64,000 nt of DNA from NCBI RefSeq assembly GCF_050943825.1, contig NZ_JBMNPX010000002.1, forward strand, positions 294,638 through 358,637, written 5' to 3'. Positions 58,906 to 64,000 of the stretch are shown in pieces. The position numbers were made by a program, and so were the translations under genes. This DNA comes from Pseudoflavonifractor sp050943825. Its GTDB lineage: Bacteria > Bacillota > Clostridia > Oscillospirales > Oscillospiraceae. Position 1 is the first letter of the stretch; every line of letters begins with the position of its first letter. Below the pieces are notes generated by a model. It was given only the letters and a program-made list of their open reading frames with translations. It made no database searches and was not told the origin of the DNA.

Positions 58906-60507
58906 GTGAAGAACCATACCCATGACGCCTCCGGGAAGGGTCTGAACCGGGCAAAGCCCTATCAGCTGGTCCTGTTCCCCCTGAATAACGGCGCCACCAA
59001 CGTCTATTTCGTCCTGATTTTGTCCTATGTGGCCCAGTTTGGCTCCAGCATCCTCCATCTGGGCATCTTCGCCTCCCTCATGGTCACCGTCATGCGGGTG
59101 TGCGACGCCATCACCGACCCCATCATCGGCGCCATGATGGACCGCACCAGCACCAGAATCGGCAAATTCCGGCCCTTTATGATTCTGGGCAGTGTGGTCA
59201 TGGCGCTGAGCGTCATCGCGCTCTACATCCTACTGCCCCTGATCCCCGACACCATGATGCCCGCCCGCTACGTGGGCTTCACCGTGGTCTACTTCATCTG
59301 GGTCATCGGCTACACCTTCCAGACCTCCGTCACCCGTGCGGGCCAGACCGTCCTCACCAACGACCCCAACCAGCGCCCCATGTTCACCATCTTCAACACT
59401 GTGGGCTCCCTGCTGGGCATGGGCATCATGCAGTTCCTCATCCCCCTGGTCAAGGCCATGTATGACGTGAAGGACGCCGCCGGAAACGTCATCACCTCCG
59501 GCTACGCCGACCCCATGGTCTACCGCATCATCACCCCCATCGGCATCGGTATCTCGGTGCTGCTGACCATCCTGGCCATTATCGGCATTGCCGAGAAGGA
59601 CCGCCCCGAGTTCTACGGCCTGGGTGGCAAGCAGGAGAACGTGAAGCTCTCCGAGTACGCCCAGATCATCAAGGCCAACAAGCCCATGCAGCGCCTGATG
59701 GTAGCCGGCGCCGGCTGCAAGCTGGCCCTGGCCATCGCCACCAACACCACCGTGCTGCTGGCCCTGTACGGCATTGTCATGGGCAACTACAACTCCCTGT
59801 ACCTGCCCATGATGGTCCTGGGCTATGTGTGCGCCGTCCCCTTCTTCCTGCTGTCCATGCGCACCAGCCAGAAGAAGGGCCAGCGGGCCTCCCTCATCCG
59901 CTACGTCTCCGTGGCCCTCATCTGCTATGTGGGCGTGCTGGTGCTGCTGGTTGTCAGCGACTACGGCAACCCCAGCCTGATGCTCTCCTTCCCCTTCAAG
60001 GGTGGCGGAGCCATCAACCTGTACACCATCCTGTTCATCCTCTTCTTCGGCGTGGGCTACGGCGCCTACTACGCCACCGCCGACATGCCCATCCCCATGG
60101 TGGCCGACTGCTCGGACTACGAGACCTACCGCTCCGGCAAGTACATCCCCGGTATCATGGGTACCATGTTCTCTCTGGTGGATAAGCTGGTGTCCTCCCT
60201 GGCCCAGACCCTGGTGGCCTTTATCTTCCTGGCCTGCGCCGGACTCTCCGAGCTGCCCACCGACAGCACCCCCTACTCCATGGGCATCAAGGTGGCCGTC
60301 ATCGTCATGTTCTGCATCATCCCCATGCTGGCCTGGGCCGCCACTCTGCTGGCCATGAAGGGCTACACCCTCACCGGCGCCAAGATGAAGGAGATTCAGG
60401 CCGTCAACGCCACCCGCAAGACCGCCATCGAGCAGGGCATGTCCCTGGAGGAGGCCATGGAGCGGTACCAGACCATGGACCAGGTGCCGGAGCAGCTGCG
60501 AAACTGA
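58906..60507 (+). CDS. Glycoside-pentoside-hexuronide (GPH) cation symporter
   Basis: A 533-residue MelB-type carrier with about 12 membrane helices. The family signature DAITDPIIGAMMDRTSTRIG, then KFRPFMILG, carries the Asp residues used for cation and sugar coupling. The second half has PMVADCSDYETYRSGKYIPGI, also diagnostic of GPH. The GTG start has AAGGAG 8 bases upstream. Located between a GH2 glycosidase and uronate isomerase, it probably imports a glucuronide or glucuronate. It lies 51 bp after the GH2 gene. Confidence 0.92.
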   Translation: MKNHTHDASGKGLNRAKPYQLVLFPLNNGATNVYFVLILSYVAQFGSSILHLGIFASLMVTVMRVCDAITDPIIGAMMDRTSTRIGKFRPFMILGSVVMALSVIALYILLPLIPDTMMPARYVGFTVVYFIWVIGYTFQTSVTRAGQTVLTNDPNQRPMFTIFNTVGSLLGMGIMQFLIPLVKAMYDVKDAAGNVITSGYADPMVYRIITPIGIGISVLLTILAIIGIAEKDRPEFYGLGGKQENVKLSEYAQIIKANKPMQRLMVAGAGCKLALAIATNTTVLLALYGIVMGNYNSLYLPMMVLGYVCAVPFFLLSMRTSQKKGQRASLIRYVSVALICYVGVLVLLVVSDYGNPSLMLSFPFKGGGAINLYTILFILFFGVGYGAYYATADMPIPMVADCSDYETYRSGKYIPGIMGTMFSLVDKLVSSLAQTLVAFIFLACAGLSELPTDSTPYSMGIKVAVIVMFCIIPMLAWAATLLAMKGYTLTGAKMKEIQAVNATRKTAIEQGMSLEEAMERYQTMDQVPEQLRN

Positions 60508-60527
60508 ACTGAAAGGGAGCGTAAACC

Positions 60528-61931
60528 TTGAATACCTTTCTGACCGACGATTTTCTGCTGGACACCGAGACGGCCAAGGCCCTCTACCACGCCTACGCCG
60601 CCAAGATGCCCATCGCGGACTACCACTGCCACATCGACCCCAAGGATATCTGGGAGGACCGGCGCTTTGAGAACATCACCCAGATCTGGCTGGGGGGCGA
60701 CCACTACAAGTGGCGGCTCATGCGCTCCAACGGCGTGGAGGAGAAGTACATCACCGGCGACGCCTCTGACTGGGAGAAGTTTGAGAAGTTCGCCCAGACC
60801 CTGCCCTGTGCCATCGGCAACCCCATGTACCACTGGTGCCACCTGGAGCTGAAGAACTACTTCGGCTACACGGGCGTGCTCAACGGAGAGACCGCCCGAG
60901 AGGTGTGGGAGCTGTGCAACGACAAGCTGCGGCATGACCCGGCCATGAGCGCCCGGGGCCTGATTCTGGGCAGCAACGTGGCCATGGTGGGCACCACCGA
61001 CGACCCCTGCAGCGACCTCATCTGGCATGAAAAGCTGGCAGCGGACAGCTCCTTTCCCGTGCAGGTGTGCCCCAGTTTCCGGCCCGACCCGGCGGTGAAC
61101 CTCCACAAGCCCGGCTTCGCCGCCTATCTGGAGCAGCTGGAAAAGACCACCGGCCGCACCATCGCCACCGTGGACGACGTGCGCGCTGCCCTGAGCGACC
61201 GCATCGCCTTCTTTGACGCCCACGGCTGCCGCTCCGCCGACCACGGCCTGGACTATGTGATGTGCCGCGAGGTGTCCGATGAGGCCGCCACCGCCGCCAT
61301 GAACAAGGCCCGGGCAGGGGAGCCCCTCACCCGTGAGGAGGCCGAGGGCTACCAGACTGCCGTCATTCTCCACTGCGCCCGGGAGTACCGGAAGCTGGGT
61401 TGGGTCATGCAGCTCCACTTCAGCTGCATGCGCAACCCCAACAGCCGCATGTTGGCCCAGCTGGGCCCGGACACCGGCTTTGACTGCATCGCCGTCACCG
61501 ACAGCTGCGCCGCCACCTACCGCCTGATGGACGCCCTGGAGCGGGAGGGCAACCTGCCCAAGACCGTGCTGTACAGCCTGAATCCGGCGGACAACGAGTG
61601 GATTGACACCCTGCTGGGCGCCTTCCAGGGCCCCGAGACAGCGGGCAAGATCCAGCACGGCAGCGCCTGGTGGTTCAACGACAACAAGACCGGCATGACC
61701 GAGCAGCTGACCAGCCTGGCCAACCTGAGCGTGCTGGGCAACTTCATCGGCATGCTCACCGACAGCCGCAGCCTGCTCAGCTACGCCCGGCACGAGTACT
61801 TCCGCCGTGTGCTGTGCGCCCTGCTGGGCCGCTGGGTGGAGAACGGGGAGTACCCCCGAGACATGATCACCCTGGGTGGACTGGTGCAGGACATCTGCTT
61901 CAACAACGCCAAGCGTTATTTCAACCTGTAA
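60528..61931 (+). CDS. uxaC: Glucuronate isomerase
   Basis: A 467-residue amidohydrolase-fold enzyme of normal UxaC length that turns D-glucuronate into D-fructuronate (and galacturonate into tagaturonate). Metal-site motifs are PIADYHCHIDPKDIWED near the N-terminus, MVGTTDDPCSDL and QLHFSCMRNPNSRM. The C-terminal WWFNDNKTGM and GNFIGMLTDSRSLLSY are strongly conserved. The TTG start is supported by AAAGGGAG upstream; no ATG in the right place exists. It is part of a tightly spaced uronate operon. Confidence 0.96.
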   Translation: MNTFLTDDFLLDTETAKALYHAYAAKMPIADYHCHIDPKDIWEDRRFENITQIWLGGDHYKWRLMRSNGVEEKYITGDASDWEKFEKFAQTLPCAIGNPMYHWCHLELKNYFGYTGVLNGETAREVWELCNDKLRHDPAMSARGLILGSNVAMVGTTDDPCSDLIWHEKLAADSSFPVQVCPSFRPDPAVNLHKPGFAAYLEQLEKTTGRTIATVDDVRAALSDRIAFFDAHGCRSADHGLDYVMCREVSDEAATAAMNKARAGEPLTREEAEGYQTAVILHCAREYRKLGWVMQLHFSCMRNPNSRMLAQLGPDTGFDCIAVTDSCAATYRLMDALEREGNLPKTVLYSLNPADNEWIDTLLGAFQGPETAGKIQHGSAWWFNDNKTGMTEQLTSLANLSVLGNFIGMLTDSRSLLSYARHEYFRRVLCALLGRWVENGEYPRDMITLGGLVQDICFNNAKRYFNL

Positions 61932-61946
61932 CAGAAGGAGAAGAAT

Positions 61947-62993
61947 ATGAAGCTTTCGTTTCGCTGGTACGGAGAGAGCGACCCCATCTCTCTGGAGTAT
62001 ATCCGCCAGATTCCCGGTATGCGCAGCATCGTCACCGCTGTGTACGACGTCAAGCCCGGCGAGGTCTGGCCTGAGGAGAGCCTGGCTGGCCTGAAGAAGG
62101 ACTGCGAGGACAACGGCCTGGTGTTCGACGTGGTGGAGTCCATCCCCGTCCACGAGGACATCAAGCTGGGCCGTGGCGACGTGGACCACCTGCTGGAGGT
62201 CTACTGCGAGAACATCCGCCGCTGCGCCAGGTACGGCGTCAAGTGCGTGACCTACAACTTCATGCCCGTCTTTGACTGGACCCGCACCCAGCTGGACAAG
62301 AAGGCCCCCGACGGCTCCACCAGCCTGGTGATGTACTGGGAGCAGATGAAGGGCCTGGACCCCCTGAAGGACGACATCCACCTGCCCGGCTGGGACTCCA
62401 GCTACACCCAGGACGAGGTCCGGGAGCTCATCAGCGCCTACGGCGCCATCGGCGAGGAGGGCCTGTGGGCCAACCTGGAGCGGTTCCTGAAGAAGGTCAT
62501 CCCCGTGGCCGAGGCGTGCGGCGTGAAGATGGCCATCCACCCCGACGACCCCCCGTACCCCATCTTCGGCCTGCCCCGCATTATCACCTGCGAGGCCAAC
62601 CTGGACCGGTTCCTCAAGCTGGTGGACTCTCCCGCCAACTGCCTGTGCCTGTGCACCGGCAGCCTGGGCTGCGCCAAGAGCAACGACGTGGTGGCCATGG
62701 TGCGCAAGTACTCCGCCATGGGCCGCATCGCCTTCATGCACATCCGCAACGTGAAGATCATGGAGGACGGCTCCTTTGAGGAGCGGGCCCACCTGTCCAG
62801 CTGCGGCAGCCTGGATATGTACCAGATTGTCAACGCCCTGGTGGAGACCGGCTTTGACGGCTATGTCCGTCCCGACCACGGCCGCATGATCTGGGGCGAG
62901 ACCGGCAAGCCCGGCTATGGCCTGTACGACCGCGCTCTGGGCGCCGCTTACATCAACGGCCTGTTCGAGGCCTGCGAGAAGGCAAAGAAGTAA
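61947..62993 (+). CDS. uxuA: Mannonate dehydratase
   Basis: A 348-residue TIM-barrel enzyme that dehydrates D-mannonate to 2-keto-3-deoxygluconate. Family segments include SFRWYGESDPISLEYIRQIPG, here read as FRWYGESDP, CVTYNFMPVFDWTRT, GVKMAIHPDDPP, LCLCTGSLG and GYVRPDHGRMIWGE, with Fe/Mn ligands in the His, Cys and Asp residues. The start ATG has AGAAGGAG upstream, 15 bp after uxaC. All expected parts are present. Confidence 0.96.
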   Translation: MKLSFRWYGESDPISLEYIRQIPGMRSIVTAVYDVKPGEVWPEESLAGLKKDCEDNGLVFDVVESIPVHEDIKLGRGDVDHLLEVYCENIRRCARYGVKCVTYNFMPVFDWTRTQLDKKAPDGSTSLVMYWEQMKGLDPLKDDIHLPGWDSSYTQDEVRELISAYGAIGEEGLWANLERFLKKVIPVAEACGVKMAIHPDDPPYPIFGLPRIITCEANLDRFLKLVDSPANCLCLCTGSLGCAKSNDVVAMVRKYSAMGRIAFMHIRNVKIMEDGSFEERAHLSSCGSLDMYQIVNALVETGFDGYVRPDHGRMIWGETGKPGYGLYDRALGAAYINGLFEACEKAKK

Positions 62994-63022
62994 TCTGCTT
63001 TTCTGAAAGAAGGAGCTTTATT

Positions 63023-63868
63023 ATGATTAATCTGCCTCTGAATGTGGATTTTACCGGTAAGGTCGTCGTCGTGACCGGCGCCGGCGGCGTGCTGTGCGGC
63101 GAGATGGCCAAGGCCTTCGCCCAGGCCGGCGCCAAGGTGGCCGCTCTGGACCTGAACGAGGACGCCGTGAAGAAGCTGGCCGACGAGTGCAAGGCTGAGG
63201 GCTATGTCTGCGAGGGCTACAAGGCCAACGTGCTGGAGCCCGAGGCTCTGGAGGCCGTCCACGCCCAGGTGCTCAAGGACCTGGGCCCCTGCGACATCCT
63301 CATCAACGGCGCCGGCGGCAACAACCCCCGCGCCACCACCGACAACGAGTATCAGCACGAGGCCAAGGAGGGCCAGAAGACCTTCTTTGACCTGGAGCCC
63401 AACGGCGTGGACTTTGTGTTCAAGCTGAACTTCCAGGGCACCCTGCTGCCCACCCAGGTCTTTGCCAAGGACATGGTGGACAAGCAGCACGGCTGTATCC
63501 TGAACATCTCCTCCATGAACGCCTACATTCCCCTGACCAAGATCCCCGCCTACTCCGGCGCCAAGGCCGCCATCTCCAACTTCACCCAGTGGCTGGCCAC
63601 CCACTTCGCCGGCAGCGGCATCCGCTGCAACGCCATCGCCCCCGGCTTCCTGGTGTCCAACCAGAACCGGAAGCTCCTCTTCAACGAGGACGGCACCCCC
63701 ACTCCCCGTACCGCCAAGATCCTGGCCGGCACTCCCATGAACCGGTTCGTGGAGAGCGACGAGCTGCTGGGCGGCGTGTTCTTCCTGTGCGACGACAAGG
63801 CCGCCAGCGCCATCACCGGCGTGGTGCTGCCCATCGACGCCGGCTTCGCTGCCTACTCCGGAGTGTAA
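63023..63868 (+). CDS. SDR-family D-mannonate oxidoreductase (fructuronate reductase)
   Basis: A 281-residue short-chain dehydrogenase. Rossmann motif VVVTGAGGVLCGEMA, the NAG-like segment INGAGGNN, catalytic Ser in LNISSMNAY and the YSGAKAA Tyr-x3-Lys. SDRs of this type reduce D-fructuronate to D-mannonate in Firmicutes uxu operons, in place of the larger UxuB family. Position after uxaC and uxuA completes the route glucuronate, fructuronate, mannonate, KDG. The ATG has AAGGAG upstream. Specificity is inferred from context. Confidence 0.88.
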   Translation: MINLPLNVDFTGKVVVVTGAGGVLCGEMAKAFAQAGAKVAALDLNEDAVKKLADECKAEGYVCEGYKANVLEPEALEAVHAQVLKDLGPCDILINGAGGNNPRATTDNEYQHEAKEGQKTFFDLEPNGVDFVFKLNFQGTLLPTQVFAKDMVDKQHGCILNISSMNAYIPLTKIPAYSGAKAAISNFTQWLATHFAGSGIRCNAIAPGFLVSNQNRKLLFNEDGTPTPRTAKILAGTPMNRFVESDELLGGVFFLCDDKAASAITGVVLPIDAGFAAYSGV

Positions 63869-63874
63869 CAAGCT

Positions 63875-64000
63875 ATGGCGCTTCATGTTATGGACGAGGC
63901 AGCGCGGTGCCTGGGCTGTAAAAAGCCCAGGTGCCAGGAGGGCTGCCCCATCGGAACCAATATCCCGGAGGTCATCCGCCTGCTGAAGGAAGGCAAGCTG
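63875..64000 (+). CDS. N-terminus of a GltD-like NAD(P)-dependent oxidoreductase (partial)
   Basis: Forty-two codons run off the window end. ARCLGCKKPRCQEGCPIGTNI is the cysteine motif of the N-terminal [4Fe-4S] domain of glutamate synthase small-subunit and dihydropyrimidine dehydrogenase-like flavoproteins. The first ATG lies 6 bp after the uxu oxidoreductase stop in the same frame, with no clear ribosome binding site, so the start is tentative. The full protein would be expected to carry FAD and NAD(P) domains. Confidence 0.75.
   Translation, partial: MALHVMDEAARCLGCKKPRCQEGCPIGTNIPEVIRLLKEGKL

Overview
The window looks like a chromosomal segment of a GC-rich, anaerobic, gut-type Firmicute. 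An Oscillospiraceae member related to Flavonifractor, Pseudoflavonifractor or Lawsonibacter is the best guess, by inference from gene content and codon use; no 16S rRNA gene is present. Supporting signs are strong AGGAGG-type ribosome binding sites, sigma-A promoters, an oxygen-sensitive 2-hydroxyacyl-CoA dehydratase with its activase, a WalR-type box, AraR, LytTR/GHKL regulation and Gram-positive lipoproteins. Most of the window is GC-rich. About 19.2-28.0 kb is AT-richer and carries accessory and mobile genes.

Layout. 1-6.9 kb: an operon for reductive metabolism of 2-hydroxyacyl-CoA or enoate compounds (two dehydratase subunits, ATP-dependent activase, a 51-residue membrane protein, an acetyl-CoA-synthase-like protein, an enoate reductase-like flavoenzyme). 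7.0-11.3 kb: glmS, a MobB-MogA fusion (minus strand) and gluQ, each with clear promoters and terminators. 11.4-18.1 kb: cell-wall block with two secreted SleB-like hydrolases (the second with a WalR-like box over its -10), an FHA-SEDS fusion polymerase, its class B PBP and a DUF362 ferredoxin. 18.2-19.2 kb: gph phosphatase and tRNA-Ala(GGC). 19.2-26.4 kb: accessory region with a DUF3990/XRE toxin-antitoxin-like pair behind a promoter with repeated operator-like elements, a DUF6442-like membrane protein with a small XRE regulator, and two overlapping tyrosine-recombinase-like genes preceded by a promoter-leader-terminator unit that may be a structured RNA.

26.6-35.3 kb: L-arabinose regulon, with AraR divergent from a GH2 glycosidase, a GtrA-like membrane protein, a FGGY ribulokinase-like kinase, AraA and AraD, then an IS200 transposase remnant. 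35.5-39.0 kb: two lipoproteins, a GH78-like rhamnosidase and an SGNH hydrolase. 39.0-56.8 kb: the most unusual block. A GHKL/LytTR two-component system is divergent from a cluster whose promoter has two 15-bp direct repeats 21 bp apart. The cluster encodes two lipoproteins, four large membrane-tethered GH3-like proteins with swapped domain order, and two paralogous small four-helix membrane proteins, each following one type of GH3 protein. Two of the GH3 genes share a nearly identical 758-bp tract. 56.9-63.9 kb: hexuronide catabolism: a sugar isomerase-like protein, GH2 beta-glucuronidase-like enzyme, GPH symporter, UxaC, UxuA and an SDR mannonate oxidoreductase. The window ends inside a GltD-like oxidoreductase.

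The right half therefore combines extracellular glycan handling (GH78, SGNH, GH3), transport and cytosolic pathways feeding arabinose to ribulose-5-phosphate and glucuronate to 2-keto-3-deoxygluconate. The best candidate for an undescribed system is the LytTR-controlled array of GH3 and 4TM proteins. The recombinase pair with its structured leader, and the DUF3990/XRE pair, come next.
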